In this document: one piece after another, positions 17,841-26,754 of the stretch
Position numbering within the stretch: position 1 is the stretch's first letter
How the letters are laid out: every line of letters starts with the position of its first letter
Notes under the pieces: generated by a model
The model's input: only the letters and a program-made list of their open reading frames with translations
The model's database searches: none
Told to the model about the DNA's origin: nothing
Translations under genes and position numbers: made by a program
Assembly: GCA_903928895.1 (NCBI GenBank)
Contig: CAIYSR010000086.1
Span: 1 to 48,109 of the forward strand
DNA length: 48,109 nucleotides
Source of the DNA: an uncultured Rhodospirillales bacterium
GTDB taxonomy: Bacteria; Pseudomonadota; Alphaproteobacteria; Acetobacterales; Acetobacteraceae
Direction: 5' to 3'

Positions 17841-18733
17841 GCCGCCTCCGTCGGGCCGAACAGGGCGGCGGTTGCCGTCGCGTCCGGCATTTCCGGCGTG
17901 CCGATCAGAACGAAGCCGGGCTCCCCCGCTTGCGGCGTGAAGGCCCATCGTTCGGCCGCGTATTGCAGCAGATGGCTGGTGCCATCCGGGGCGAGCCGGC
18001 AAAATCCTTTCAGCCGCAGCACCGAGCGCGGCAGCGCCTCCAGCGCTGCCCGCAGCCGGGCACGGTCGAGCGATCCGGCCGGACGCCAGACCTGGGTCAT
18101 GAAGCCGTGTGCCGGAGCATCGGCGACGAAACGGCTCGGCGTCGGGCGGGGCGGCGGAACGAAATGCAGCACCTCGGGGTCGACCACACCCTGCGCGGCG
18201 ACGATCACCCGCGCCTCCGGGCGCAGCCGATGCACCGCCGCGCGCACCGGCGCGAGATCGCCGGCCAGATCGGCCTTGTTCAGCACCACCAGCTCGGCGA
18301 AACCGAGCTGCCGCGCCACCGTATCCCCGGTCCAGCGATCCGTCAGCTGCCCCAGGAAGGCGGCCGCATCCACCATCACCACCAGTGGCTCCAGGCTGAA
18401 CCCAGGTTCGATCAGCGCGAGCTGGGCGATCCGCCACGGGTCCGAGACGCCGGAGGCCTCGACGATGACATGCTCCGGCGCCGGATCGCGGCCGGCCAGT
18501 CGTTCCAAACCGGCACCGAGATCGTCGCCCATTGCGCAGCAGACGCAGCCGTTGGTCAGCGCGATGGTGTCCCCGTCGCGGGCGGCGATCAGTGCGGTGT
18601 CGACGTTGATGGCGCCGAAATCATTGACCAGCACCCCATAGCGCTTCCCCGCCGTGGCCAGCAGGTGATTGAGCAGCGTCGTCTTCCCGGCGCCGAGGAA
18701 GCCGCCGATCACGCTGAGCGGGATCGGGCTCAT
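17837..18733 (-). CDS. CobW/COG0523-family GTPase (putative metallochaperone)
   Basis: A 298-residue GTPase. The P-loop GGFLGAGKTT is at residues 10-19, and the family's metal-binding CxCC is intact (C63-V-C65-C66 in NGCVCCAMG). VEASGVSDPW and the guanine-specificity VLNKADL follow. A CobW C-terminal domain is recognisable around RLKGFCRLAPDG. COG0523 proteins deliver Zn, Co, Fe or other metals to enzymes. The gene overlaps the amidohydrolase stop and the TauE start by four bases each. The amidohydrolase, a metal enzyme with an H-x-H motif, is the natural client. Confidence 0.92.
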   Translation of the reverse strand: MSPIPLSVIGGFLGAGKTTLLNHLLATAGKRYGVLVNDFGAINVDTALIAARDGDTIALTNGCVCCAMGDDLGAGLERLAGRDPAPEHVIVEASGVSDPWRIAQLALIEPGFSLEPLVVMVDAAAFLGQLTDRWTGDTVARQLGFAELVVLNKADLAGDLAPVRAAVHRLRPEARVIVAAQGVVDPEVLHFVPPPRPTPSRFVADAPAHGFMTQVWRPAGSLDRARLRAALEALPRSVLRLKGFCRLAPDGTSHLLQYAAERWAFTPQAGEPGFVLIGTPEMPDATATAALFGPTEAA

Positions 18734-20364
18734 CCGGCCGTCGGCACGCCGCCGACCACGGTGCCGGCGACGCCGATATCCTTCAGCGCGCCCGCCGGCA
18801 CGTCATACGGATCCTGCTCCAGCACGGCGAAATCGGCGTGCTTGCCGATGTCGATGGAGCCGATCAGGTGATCCATCTTGAGCGTATAGGCCGCGCCCAT
18901 GGTGATGGCGTGGAGCGCCTGCGTCACGCTGATGCGCTCGGCGGCACCGAGCACGCGGCCCTCGGGGGTCAGTCGGTTGACGGCGCACCAGGCGGTGAAC
19001 AACGGGTCGAGCGGGGTCACCGGCACATCGGAATGGATGGCCATCGGCACCGCGGCGGCCAGCGCGCTGGCGCAGGCGTCCAGCCGCTGCGCCCGGCTCG
19101 GCCCCATGGTCAGGGCGCGATGCTGCTCGCCCCAGTACCAGATGTGGTTGGCGAACAGGTTCACGCACATGCCGAAACTGGCCATGCGTCGGAAGATCGC
19201 CGCATCCGCCATCTGGCAGTGTTGCAAGGTATGGCGGTGATCGGGCCGCGGATGGGCGGCAATCGCGCGGCCGACCATCTCGGTCGCCAACTCACTCGCC
19301 TCGTCGCCGTTGGTGTGCAGGTGGATATGGTGGCCGGCCCGGTGATACGCCTCGACGATGGCGCCGAGTTCCTCGGGTGCGACATACCACAACCCGTTCG
19401 GTGCTCCGTTGTGGTAGCCCGGCCAGCGCAGCCGCGCGGTGAAGCCCTGGATCGAGCCGTCCACCGTGATCTTGACCAGGCCGAAGTGCAGCTTGGGGTT
19501 GGACATGCGCTTGAGCTCCGTGATGCGGGCGATGCCCTCCTCGAGCCCATAGTCGCGCTGCCGCATCGCCGGCACCAGGCGCAGCGGGAAACCTTCGGAC
19601 AGCGTCGCCTCCTGCAAGGCGGCGACGTTCTCCGGATTGAGCCCGTTGGCCAGATCGGTCGAGGTGGTTACCCCCACCCGGCTTGCGATCCGCGCATAGT
19701 CCCACAGCGCCGGGGCGTCGATGGCGCGCAGAATGCCGGCATCGCCCACCACCCGGCTCGCCCGCCCCATCACCGCCGGACCCTGCAACTCCCCGGTCAG
19801 GTCGCCATCACCGTTGCGCACCAGCCCGTCAAGATTGCTGTCGCGCGAAAAGCCGCAGCGTTCCAGCACCGTCGTGTTGACGTTCTGGATGTGGCCGGAG
19901 ACATGGCCGACCATCACCATCCGCGTCGCTGACACACGGTCCAGATCGGCCGCCGTCATCCGCCGTCCGCCGAAGAAGATCGGGTCGAACCCCCACGCCA
20001 CCACCGCGGCGGCCGGATCGGCCAGGCCCCGCTCGACCGCCTGGAGCCGGGCAATCACCGCCTCGATGCTCTTCAGCCCCTCGACCCATACCCCGGCGGG
20101 GTCACGCCGCGGGTAGAAGCCGACATAGGGGTTGCGCCACACCAGCCCGTCCACCGCGTGCCCGTGCCCCTCGACGAAGCCGGGCATCAGCACCTTGCCG
20201 GCATAGCGGTCATCGCGTTCGACGGGGCCGAATTCGTGCAGCAACTCAGTGCCGCCGACCCCGAGGACTCTCCCCTCACGCACCGCCACATGCGTGGCAA
20301 CCGGGATCGATGTATTCATGGTCAAGATACGGCGGGCGGTGAAAACACGGACGGTCTGCGGCAC
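18730..20364 (-). CDS. YtcJ-like metal-dependent amidohydrolase
   Basis: A 544-residue protein of the amidohydrolase-3/YtcJ group. The start is a GTG at 20362-20364 (VPQTVRVFTARRILTMN) with an AGGAG ribosome-binding site seven bases upstream; ATG choices further up lack one. LMPGFVEGHGHAVDG supplies the H-x-H metal ligands. HLHTNGDEASELA and HTLQHCQMAD give later histidines, and MAIHSDVPVTPLDP the conserved aspartate. A composite beta-sandwich is formed by both ends. No signal peptide is seen. The substrate is unknown; relatives hydrolyse cyclic amides and N-substituted compounds. It heads an operon with a CobW GTPase and TauE-like transporter. Confidence 0.9.
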   Translation of the reverse strand: MPQTVRVFTARRILTMNTSIPVATHVAVREGRVLGVGGTELLHEFGPVERDDRYAGKVLMPGFVEGHGHAVDGLVWRNPYVGFYPRRDPAGVWVEGLKSIEAVIARLQAVERGLADPAAAVVAWGFDPIFFGGRRMTAADLDRVSATRMVMVGHVSGHIQNVNTTVLERCGFSRDSNLDGLVRNGDGDLTGELQGPAVMGRASRVVGDAGILRAIDAPALWDYARIASRVGVTTSTDLANGLNPENVAALQEATLSEGFPLRLVPAMRQRDYGLEEGIARITELKRMSNPKLHFGLVKITVDGSIQGFTARLRWPGYHNGAPNGLWYVAPEELGAIVEAYHRAGHHIHLHTNGDEASELATEMVGRAIAAHPRPDHRHTLQHCQMADAAIFRRMASFGMCVNLFANHIWYWGEQHRALTMGPSRAQRLDACASALAAAVPMAIHSDVPVTPLDPLFTAWCAVNRLTPEGRVLGAAERISVTQALHAITMGAAYTLKMDHLIGSIDIGKHADFAVLEQDPYDVPAGALKDIGVAGTVVGGVPTAG

Positions 20365-20462
20365 GGGACTGCTCCTGCGGGATCGGTCATCGTCTCCCGG
20401 CCCTGCCCCCCCGGCAAGTCCCAAGGTTGGCGCGACGCGGCCTGGCTGTCATAAACGCCGGC

Positions 20463-21131
20463 ATGCGTTGTCTCTTCCATCTCCCCCTGTCGCCGGCCTG
20501 CCGCAAGGTGCGTCTCGCGCTCGCCGAGAAGCGCCTGCCGTTCGACCTCCAGGTCGAGCCGGTGTGGGAACATCGGGAGGAATATCTCGCTCTCAATCCC
20601 GCCGGCACGGTGCCGACGCTGATCGAGGATGACGGGTTCGTGGTGCCGGATTCCTCGGTGATCTGCGAATACCTGGAAGAGACCTACCCCGACATCCGGC
20701 TGCTCGGCCTCGATCCCGCGGAGCGGGTGGAGGCGCGCCGCCTGGTGGTGTGGTTCGACGGCAAATTCGCCCGCGAGGTGACCGACCATCTCTCCGGGCA
20801 GAAATATCTGCGCCGCGTCTCCGGCCGCGGCGGCCCCGATTCGGCGGCGCTGCGCCTGGGCTACGCCAATCTGCGCCCCCATCTGGAGCATCTCGGCTGG
20901 CTCGCCGAGAACCGCACCTGGCTCGCTGGCGCGCACCTGACGCTGGCCGATCTCGCGGCGGCGGCGCATATCTCGGTGCTGGATTTCTTCGGCGACATCG
21001 ACTGGACGAAATACGAGGCGGTGCGGGACTGGTACGCCCGCATCAAGCACCGCCCCGCCTTCCGCCCGCTGCTGGAAGACCGCGTGCCCGGCATGTTCCC
21101 ACCGGCGCACTACGCGAACCTGGATTTTTGA
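20463..21131 (+). CDS. Glutathione S-transferase family protein
   Basis: A 222-residue GST. The N-terminal thioredoxin-like domain has LPLSPACRKVRLALAEK with a serine at the activation site, NPAGTVPTLIEDDG (the cis-proline loop) and PDSSVICEYLEE. An all-helical C-terminal domain follows (LTLADLAAAAHISVLDF). The closing PPAHYANLDF is typical of a conserved alphaproteobacterial group that includes the FtsZ-associated FzlA, so a cell-division role is possible; sequence alone does not decide. The start MRCLFH is chosen because the alternative upstream adds unrelated residues. It diverges from the amidohydrolase operon. Confidence 0.85.
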   Translation: MRCLFHLPLSPACRKVRLALAEKRLPFDLQVEPVWEHREEYLALNPAGTVPTLIEDDGFVVPDSSVICEYLEETYPDIRLLGLDPAERVEARRLVVWFDGKFAREVTDHLSGQKYLRRVSGRGGPDSAALRLGYANLRPHLEHLGWLAENRTWLAGAHLTLADLAAAAHISVLDFFGDIDWTKYEAVRDWYARIKHRPAFRPLLEDRVPGMFPPAHYANLDF

Positions 21132-21195
21132 GCCCGATCACGCGCCTTGCCGGGTCGTCAACCAATTCAAGCGCTCGGTATCATCCGGCGGACCG

Positions 21196-22074
21196 TCAGT
21201 TCCCGGTTTCCATCGGCAGGCTCTGATCCACCGCCCATTCCGACAGCGAAGCATCATAAATGCGCACGTTGGCATGCCCGAGCATGGTGAGGACCAAGGC
21301 ATCCGCACTGGCCGCGATCCCGCCGCCGCAATACGCGATCACCGGGCGCTCCAGCGCGCCCACCGCGGCGAAGACCGCACGCAGGTCGTCCGCCGCTCGG
21401 AAGGCGTTGGTGGCGGGGTCGATCAGGTGCATCGCCGGCACATTGACGCTGCCCTTGATCCGACCCGCCCGCCCGTAGGCAACGCCGCCCTGCCCGCTGT
21501 GCTGATCCGGCCGCAGGGCGTTGAGGGTGCACACCGCAGCGTCGCCAACCGCCGCCAGCACCGCCGCCTTGTCGACCATCAGCCCCCGCACCGGCCTGAG
21601 CGGGAATTCGGACGCGGTTCGCGGGGTCGCTGTGCCGGTTGCCACTGGCCGCCCCTCGGCGCGCCATTTCTGGAACCCGCCATCCAGCACCGCAGCACGG
21701 TCGAAGCCGAAATGGCGCAGCAGCCACCAGACCCGGGTCGCCCACCAGACGTTGGCGGTGCTGTAGAGGATCACCCGCGTATTCGTGCCGACGCCGAACC
21801 GCCCCATCGCCGCGGCGAAGGTCTCGGCCGACGGCGTCATGAAGCGCAACCCGCTCGTGCCGTCGGACAGATTGGCCTGGATGTCGCAGAACTGGGCGCC
21901 CGGGATGTGGCCGGCCTCGAAATCCGCGCGCCCGGGTACGGCTTTGTAGACCCGCGGCGGGTCGGGGATGAGATGGGTGGTGCAATCGAGCACCACCACG
22001 GCCGGGTCGTGCAGATGCGCTGCTAGCCAGGCTGTGTCGGCCAGGAATTCGGGATGGGCGAAGCCTTCGGTCAT
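21196..22074 (-). CDS. Two-domain rhodanese-type sulfurtransferase
   Basis: A 292-residue protein with tandem rhodanese domains. The N-terminal one is inactive in type (VVLDCTTHLIP, GHIPGAQFCDI). The C-terminal one carries the catalytic loop CGGGIAAS after VIAYC, with RIKGSVNVPAMHLID before it. This layout is that of thiosulfate or mercaptopyruvate sulfurtransferases, but the CGGGIA loop differs from the CG(S/T)GVT typical of mercaptopyruvate enzymes. The ATG at 22074 follows a GAGGAG site. No signal peptide is seen, so it is cytoplasmic. It converges with the GST gene. Confidence 0.9.
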   Translation of the reverse strand: MTEGFAHPEFLADTAWLAAHLHDPAVVVLDCTTHLIPDPPRVYKAVPGRADFEAGHIPGAQFCDIQANLSDGTSGLRFMTPSAETFAAAMGRFGVGTNTRVILYSTANVWWATRVWWLLRHFGFDRAAVLDGGFQKWRAEGRPVATGTATPRTASEFPLRPVRGLMVDKAAVLAAVGDAAVCTLNALRPDQHSGQGGVAYGRAGRIKGSVNVPAMHLIDPATNAFRAADDLRAVFAAVGALERPVIAYCGGGIAASADALVLTMLGHANVRIYDASLSEWAVDQSLPMETGN

Positions 22075-22120
22075 GACGTTCTCCTCGTGGCCAGTGCCGC
22101 GGCCCACGGTTGCGTGGCGA

Positions 22121-22411
22121 CTACCGGGTCGCCTGGCGGTCGCGGCGGCGCTTGCGGTGCTCCTGCAGCCCGGCGATCAGCACCGCGGCCAGGATGATCG
22201 CCACCGGCATGCCCAGGATCAGCCCGAGCTTGAGCGCGATCTCGGGGTCGACATCGGTCGGGTCATAGAACTGGGTCGCCCAAAGTTCCTTGTGATCGAT
22301 GAATAGCGGGCGGCGGAAAGCCTCGGGCATCAGGGTGAAGCCGATCGCCAACCAGGCCATCGTGCCCCACATCCACAACGGCAGGAAGCCGCCAAGCCAG
22401 TCGTTCTTCAT
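22121..22411 (-). CDS. Small membrane protein of unknown function
   Basis: About 96 residues from MKNDWLGGFLPLWMWG. Two hydrophobic segments are seen (FLPLWMWGTMAWLAIGFTLM and LGLILGMPVAIILAAVLIAG), joined by a polar loop with TQFYDPTDVDPE, and a basic tail QEHRKRRRDRQATR. I do not recognise the family. A start 15 codons earlier (22456) would overlap the Hint gene. The basic tail predicts a cytoplasmic C-terminus. It lies 46 bases upstream of the sulfurtransferase and may be co-transcribed. Confidence 0.65.
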   Translation of the reverse strand: MKNDWLGGFLPLWMWGTMAWLAIGFTLMPEAFRRPLFIDHKELWATQFYDPTDVDPEIALKLGLILGMPVAIILAAVLIAGLQEHRKRRRDRQATR

Positions 22412-22424
22412 CGCCCGGCGTTCT

Positions 22425-23438
22425 TCATCGGCTGATCTCCAGAGGGGAAGGGGCACGGTGGGCGGCGGCCAGCACGGCCGCGTCGATCCCGCGCAACAGG
22501 GTCCCAGCGACGGCGGCGTGCCCCGCCGCGCCCGGGCCGCAGGCCGCCCGCACGGCGTCGGCCAGCGAACCGCCGATCCGGGGCGCGGAAAGCAGGACCG
22601 GTGAGCCGGGCAGTTGCGTCCCGTCCGTGGCCCGGCGTACCTCGATCATCCGGCCGATCGCCGGGCGGGAACTTGGCGGCGGGTCGAAGCTGACGTCGAA
22701 GGCGCAGGCGCCGTCCCCCTGCCCGGTCATTTCCAGGTCCGGCCGGCGTTGATCGGCAATGCCCCAGGCCACCGCCACCCCATCGACGATGACTTCGAGG
22801 GGTACCCGGGCGAAGGGGGCGTCGCTGTCAAGCGCCCAGCCGGTGACCCGGCCCGCCGAGACCGTCGCCAACTCGCCGCGCAGTTCGCCGCGCGGGTCTC
22901 CGCGCCGGCGCGCGGCCACCGCGGCCTGGGGCGAACCCGGCCACGATGCGGTGGGACAGGTGAGGCCGCTGACCGTCAACACGCCTGTGCCGGCAAGGCC
23001 GAGCGTGACATAGGTGATCGCCGCCGGGGCACCCCACACGATTCCACGCCCATCCACCAGCTGAGCGGCGGGAACCGCACCGGCCGGCAGGACCACCTTC
23101 TGGTCGGGGGCCAGCACCAAATCCCGCCCCGGCCGCCCCGGCCCGAGCGCGTCCCTGGCGACCCGCACCGGGGCCAGCGCCGGGCGCCGTGCGACGCTCG
23201 CAGCATCGAGCGGGCGAACACGTCGCCATAGCACCTGGGTGAAGCAATCCGCCGCCCCCAGCACCGTGTCTCCGGGGCCCAGGGCTTCCACCGGCAGGCC
23301 GCCGCGCAGTGTCACCACCTCGCTGCCGGCGGCGAGTCCCTCGGTCCGGCTGAACAGGGTGTCGCCGCCGTGCCCATCAGCCAGGGCAAAGCCGGCGGCG
23401 GCGCGTTCGCCTGGCGTATCGGGTAGCGGGATCGGCAT
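22425..23438 (-). CDS. Hint-domain (Hedgehog/intein-like) protein
   Basis: A 337-residue protein starting MPIPLPDTPGERAAAGF. Residues about 40-160 resemble the Hint_2 domain common in Acetobacteraceae and Rhodobacteraceae (LRGGLPVEALGPGDTVLG, then VLWRRVRPLDA and LVLAPDQKVVLPAGAV). The cysteine expected as first residue of an autoprocessing Hint domain is replaced: the segment begins GSEVVTLRGG. The C-terminal half has a beta-rich unit (GELATVSAGRVTGWALDSDA) seen in glycosyltransferase- and adhesin-associated proteins. No signal peptide is evident. Self-cleavage is doubtful. It diverges from the ABC importer operon at 23552. Confidence 0.7.
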   Translation of the reverse strand: MPIPLPDTPGERAAAGFALADGHGGDTLFSRTEGLAAGSEVVTLRGGLPVEALGPGDTVLGAADCFTQVLWRRVRPLDAASVARRPALAPVRVARDALGPGRPGRDLVLAPDQKVVLPAGAVPAAQLVDGRGIVWGAPAAITYVTLGLAGTGVLTVSGLTCPTASWPGSPQAAVAARRRGDPRGELRGELATVSAGRVTGWALDSDAPFARVPLEVIVDGVAVAWGIADQRRPDLEMTGQGDGACAFDVSFDPPPSSRPAIGRMIEVRRATDGTQLPGSPVLLSAPRIGGSLADAVRAACGPGAAGHAAVAGTLLRGIDAAVLAAAHRAPSPLEISR

Positions 23439-23551
23439 GGCACCTCGGGCGGCTGTGTGGAGGGGTCTTACCATGCTGGGTGCGATGAAAAATACGGCTT
23501 CGATTTTAGCGCTTGCGCCGCTAGCTTCGCGGCTCGAACGGGAGGAACGGT

Positions 23552-24328
23552 GTGCAGACCCTGAGGGCACCAGAAGAACTCATCGCGGTCCGGGAATTGA
23601 CCCGGCGCTACGGCGCGGTCACCGCGCTGCAAAGCGTCAACCTGTCGATCGGTGGCGGTGAGCTGGTGGCCATCGTCGGCCCTTCCGGCTGTGGCAAGTC
23701 CACCCTGCTGCGCATCCTCGCTGGCCTGCTGGAGCCGACCGAGGGCGAGGCTTCGCTGCACGGCAGCCGCATCGACGGCCCGCGCCGCGACATCGGCGTC
23801 GTCTTCCAGACCCCGGTGCTGTTCCCCTGGCGCAGCGTGCTCGACAATGTCCTGCTCCCCGTCGATGTCCAACGCCTCGGGCGCGACAAGATGCGTGCAA
23901 CCGCCATGGAACTGTTGCGCCTGGTCGGCCTCGACGGCTTCGAGACCCATCTGCCGCGCCAGCTCTCCGGCGGCATGCAGCAGCGCGCCGCCCTGGTGCG
24001 TGCGCTGATCCACGACCCCTCGGTCCTGCTGATGGACGAGCCGTTCGGTGCGCTCGACGCGATGACGCGCGAGCAGATGAACCTCGAACTCCAGCGCATC
24101 TGGATGGAACGCCGGAAAACCGTGGTCTTCGTCACCCACTCCGTCGGCGAGGCCGTCTTTCTGGCCGATCGCGTGGTGGTGATGTCGCCCCGCCCGGGCC
24201 GCATCGTCGACACGCTGGAGGTCGATTTTCCGCGCCCGCGTCCGCTCTCGGTGATGAACACCGAGGCCTTCGGCGTCCATGTCTCGCGCATCCGCGAAAA
24301 ACTCAACGCCACCGGAGGCCTGGAATGA
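23552..24328 (+). CDS. ABC importer ATPase, SsuB/TauB/ThiZ type
   Basis: A 258-residue ATPase starting at GTG (QTLRAPEELIAVRE) with a GGAGGA ribosome-binding site six bases upstream. Walker A GPSGCGKST is at 43-51, signature LSGGMQQR at 138-145 and Walker B VLLMDEP near 158-164. It belongs to the nitrate/sulfonate/pyrimidine-precursor group of importers. The stop overlaps the permease ATG by four bases. No riboswitch-like structure is apparent in the 112-base upstream gap. Confidence 0.92.
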   Translation: MQTLRAPEELIAVRELTRRYGAVTALQSVNLSIGGGELVAIVGPSGCGKSTLLRILAGLLEPTEGEASLHGSRIDGPRRDIGVVFQTPVLFPWRSVLDNVLLPVDVQRLGRDKMRATAMELLRLVGLDGFETHLPRQLSGGMQQRAALVRALIHDPSVLLMDEPFGALDAMTREQMNLELQRIWMERRKTVVFVTHSVGEAVFLADRVVVMSPRPGRIVDTLEVDFPRPRPLSVMNTEAFGVHVSRIREKLNATGGLE

Positions 24329-25098
24329 AGGCCCTGCTGCGCCTGCTGCTGATGGCCGCCCTGCTCGGGCTGTGGGAAGCGGCCGCCCGCGGTTTCGCCA
24401 TTCCCGGCTACATCCTGCCGCCGCCGTCTGCTGTCGGCGTGGCGCTCTATCGCGGCGTTAGGAGCGGGATTTTCCTTGAGCATGTCTGGATCACGATGCT
24501 CGAGACGTTCCTCGGCTTCGCCCTCGGCGCCTCGGCCGGCTTCCTGCTCGGCACCGCGGTCGCCCTTTCGCGCCGGTTCGAATACTACTTCCACCCCATC
24601 ATCATCATGTTCCAGGCGATGCCGAAAGTGGCCCTGGCGCCGCTCATCATCGTCTGGTTCGGGCTCGACCTGCCGTCCAAGGTGATCAACGCCGGGCTGG
24701 TCTGCTTCTTCCCGCTGATGGTCAACACCATCGTCGGCCTGCGCTCCGCCGATGAGGATCGGGTGTCGCTGATGCGCTCGCTGGCAGCGAGTCCGTCCCA
24801 GATTTTCTGGATGCTGCGCCTGCCAGGCGCCCTGCCGTCGATTTTCGCCGGTCTCGAGATCGCGATGATTTTCGCACTCATCGGCGCCATCGTGGCCGAA
24901 TTCGTCGGCGCCCAGTCCGGCCTCGGCGTGCTGATCCAGTCGATGAACTTCTCGATGGATGTGGCCGGGCAGTTCTCGGTGCTGTTCATCCTCTCGCTGA
25001 TCGGCCTCGGGCTGAACGGCATCGTCACCGCGGTACGCCGCCAGGTGGTGTTCTGGGACCATGGCGGACGCGGCAACCAACCCGGAGGCAAACCATGA
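24325..25098 (+). CDS. ABC importer permease, SsuC/TauC type
   Basis: A 257-residue permease with about six membrane segments. It begins LLRLLLMAALLGLWEAAARG and carries the EAA-like loop DEDRVSLMRSLAASPSQIFWMLRLPGALP, typical of binding-protein-dependent permeases of the taurine/nitrate/NMT1 class. It overlaps the ATPase upstream and the binding protein downstream by four bases each (ATGA), so the three genes are one translationally coupled operon. Confidence 0.92.
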   Translation: MKALLRLLLMAALLGLWEAAARGFAIPGYILPPPSAVGVALYRGVRSGIFLEHVWITMLETFLGFALGASAGFLLGTAVALSRRFEYYFHPIIIMFQAMPKVALAPLIIVWFGLDLPSKVINAGLVCFFPLMVNTIVGLRSADEDRVSLMRSLAASPSQIFWMLRLPGALPSIFAGLEIAMIFALIGAIVAEFVGAQSGLGVLIQSMNFSMDVAGQFSVLFILSLIGLGLNGIVTAVRRQVVFWDHGGRGNQPGGKP

Positions 25099-26138
25099 AA
25101 CGTATTTTTCTCGCCGCTCTGCTCCTGGCCCCGCTCGCGGCCAGGGCCGACACCACCCTGCGCATCGGCTGGTGCGCCCGCACCGTGAGTTCGGCGGCCG
25201 CCCCGTTCGCCATCGCCACCAAGATGGGCTGGTTCGCCAAGGAGGGGCTCAAGATCGAGCTTGCCCCACTGCCCGGCAGCACCGACTGCACCAAGCTGGT
25301 CGCCACCGGCGAACTGCCCTACGCCCTGCCGTCGATCGAGCCACTGACCGTGCTGCGACCCCAGGGCGTGAGGGTGAAGAACTTCTACACCGCCTACCAA
25401 GGCAACATCTACGGTCTCGCCGTGCCGGAATCCAGCCCCATCAAGAGCTTGTCCGAGCTCAAGGGCAAGCGCATCGGCGTCACCGCAATGGCCTCGGGCG
25501 GGGTGCCGATCGCCCGCGCAATGGCCGCCGCGCAGGGACTGAATCCCGACACCGATATCCGCATCGTCGCCATCGGCGAAGGTGCCCAGGCCGCGGCCCT
25601 GGTGCGGCAGGGCGCCGTCGAAGTGCTGAGCCAGTTCGACGTGATGTATGCCCTGGTCGAAGCCGCCGGCACGAAGCTGCGCATGCTCGACAACAGTTCG
25701 ATCGCCAAATACCCATCCAACGGCTTGATCGCGCGCGAGGATCGGCTGGCCAGCCACCGCGCCGAGGCGGTCGCCCTGGCGCGCGGCTACGCCATGGGCA
25801 CCATCTTCGCCCTCACCAACCCCGAAGCGGCCGTGCACATCCTATGGGAGGTCTATCCGCAGACCCGTGGCACCGGCCGCGCCGAGGATGTGGCCCTGGC
25901 CGAGGATGTCCGCACCCTGAACGCACGGGCCCCGAATTGGCGCCTGGAGGCCGGCGGCGTCAGCCGCTGGGGCGAAAACGCGCTCGCCAACTACGACGCC
26001 TATGTCGACTTCCTGGTGAAATGGAACGTGGTGCCGACCAAGGTGCCGGCCACCGACCTCGTCACCAACGATCTCATCGCCGAAATCAACACCATGGACA
26101 TTGCCGGCATCACTGCGGCGGCCAAAGCGGCGAAATAA
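25095..26138 (+). CDS. NMT1/THI5-like ABC substrate-binding protein
   Basis: A 347-residue periplasmic protein with a signal peptide (MKRIFLAALLLAPLAARA, cleavage before DTTLRIG). The mature part shows the NMT1/SsuA pattern: FAIATKMGWFAKEGLKIEL, then KSLSELKGKRIGVTAMASGG. Ligands in this family include sulfonates, nitrate, pyrimidine precursors and aromatic acids, so a specific ligand cannot be claimed. It is last in the three-gene operon and is followed nine bases later by a strong terminator hairpin. Confidence 0.92.
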   Translation: MKRIFLAALLLAPLAARADTTLRIGWCARTVSSAAAPFAIATKMGWFAKEGLKIELAPLPGSTDCTKLVATGELPYALPSIEPLTVLRPQGVRVKNFYTAYQGNIYGLAVPESSPIKSLSELKGKRIGVTAMASGGVPIARAMAAAQGLNPDTDIRIVAIGEGAQAAALVRQGAVEVLSQFDVMYALVEAAGTKLRMLDNSSIAKYPSNGLIAREDRLASHRAEAVALARGYAMGTIFALTNPEAAVHILWEVYPQTRGTGRAEDVALAEDVRTLNARAPNWRLEAGGVSRWGENALANYDAYVDFLVKWNVVPTKVPATDLVTNDLIAEINTMDIAGITAAAKAAK

Positions 26139-26146
26139 GCGACAAA

Positions 26147-26175
26147 GGCCGCCGTCCCCTGCGGGGACGGCGGCC
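26147..26175. terminator. Strong bidirectional terminator hairpin
   Basis: A perfect 13-bp stem (26147-26159 with 26163-26175) closes on a 3-base loop TGC. On the plus strand it is followed by TCGTTT and on the minus strand by TTTGTC. It lies between the convergent binding-protein and cytochrome genes, so it can serve both. Confidence 0.85.
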
Positions 26176-26198
26176 TCGTTTGGCCTGATCTGCCAGTC

Positions 26199-26642
26199 TT
26201 AGCGCTGGCGGTACGTGCGATGGCAGCCGCCGCAAGCGGCGCCCACTTCGGCATAGGCGGCGGCGAAGGCGGCGGCATCGTTGGCGTCGGCGGCGCTGGC
26301 GAGCTTGAGCGCCGCCGCGTTGAGGTTACCGGCCGCTTTGGCCAGGCCGGCCGAGTCCGAGAACGCCTCGGCGGTGGCCTTGGTGGCGCCCTTGTCGGAG
26401 CCGGCGGGGAACAGGCCCGGCACGGCGCTGGCCCACGCGGCCATCGCCTCGGCCGTGCTCTTGAGCGGCTTCACGTCGCTCTTGGCGTCGATCGCACGCT
26501 TGGCCGAGCCCGAGGCGGCGGCAAGAAGGTCCATGCCGGCCTTGCGCGCGGCGATCGAGGCATCGGCAGTCTGGGCATCGGCGGCACCGCTGAGCGAGGC
26601 GGCGAAAGCGAGGGCAAGGCCGGTCAGAAGCACGTTGCGCAT
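26199..26642 (-). CDS. Cytochrome c'-like protein
   Basis: A 147-residue exported protein with a signal peptide (MRNVLLTGLALAFAASLSGA, cleavage near ADAQTA). The mature part is an Ala-rich helical bundle with a C-terminal haem-binding motif CGGCHRTYR, the position used in class II cytochromes c (c', c-556). It would sit in the periplasm; members bind NO or transfer electrons. The RKAGM near the mature N-terminus may supply a distal ligand as in c-556, which would make it a low-spin type. Longer readings upstream lack homology. It converges with the NMT1 importer. Confidence 0.88.
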   Translation of the reverse strand: MRNVLLTGLALAFAASLSGAADAQTADASIAARKAGMDLLAAASGSAKRAIDAKSDVKPLKSTAEAMAAWASAVPGLFPAGSDKGATKATAEAFSDSAGLAKAAGNLNAAALKLASAADANDAAAFAAAYAEVGAACGGCHRTYRQR

Positions 26643-26754
26643 TATCGAGTTCCCCTGGGGTATTGTGTTTGCGGACCAGGATGATGGATCCTGTCCACGG
26701 TCGTCCCGTCGCAGATTGGCGCGGCCGACGGCGAAATCAACCGGTAATCCTGCG

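Noticed and set aside
23439-23551. Possible TPP or other riboswitch before the NMT1-type importer
   Set aside because: NMT1/THI5 similarity made this worth checking, but the 112-base gap shows no CTGAGA-type core or paired helices that I can recognise.
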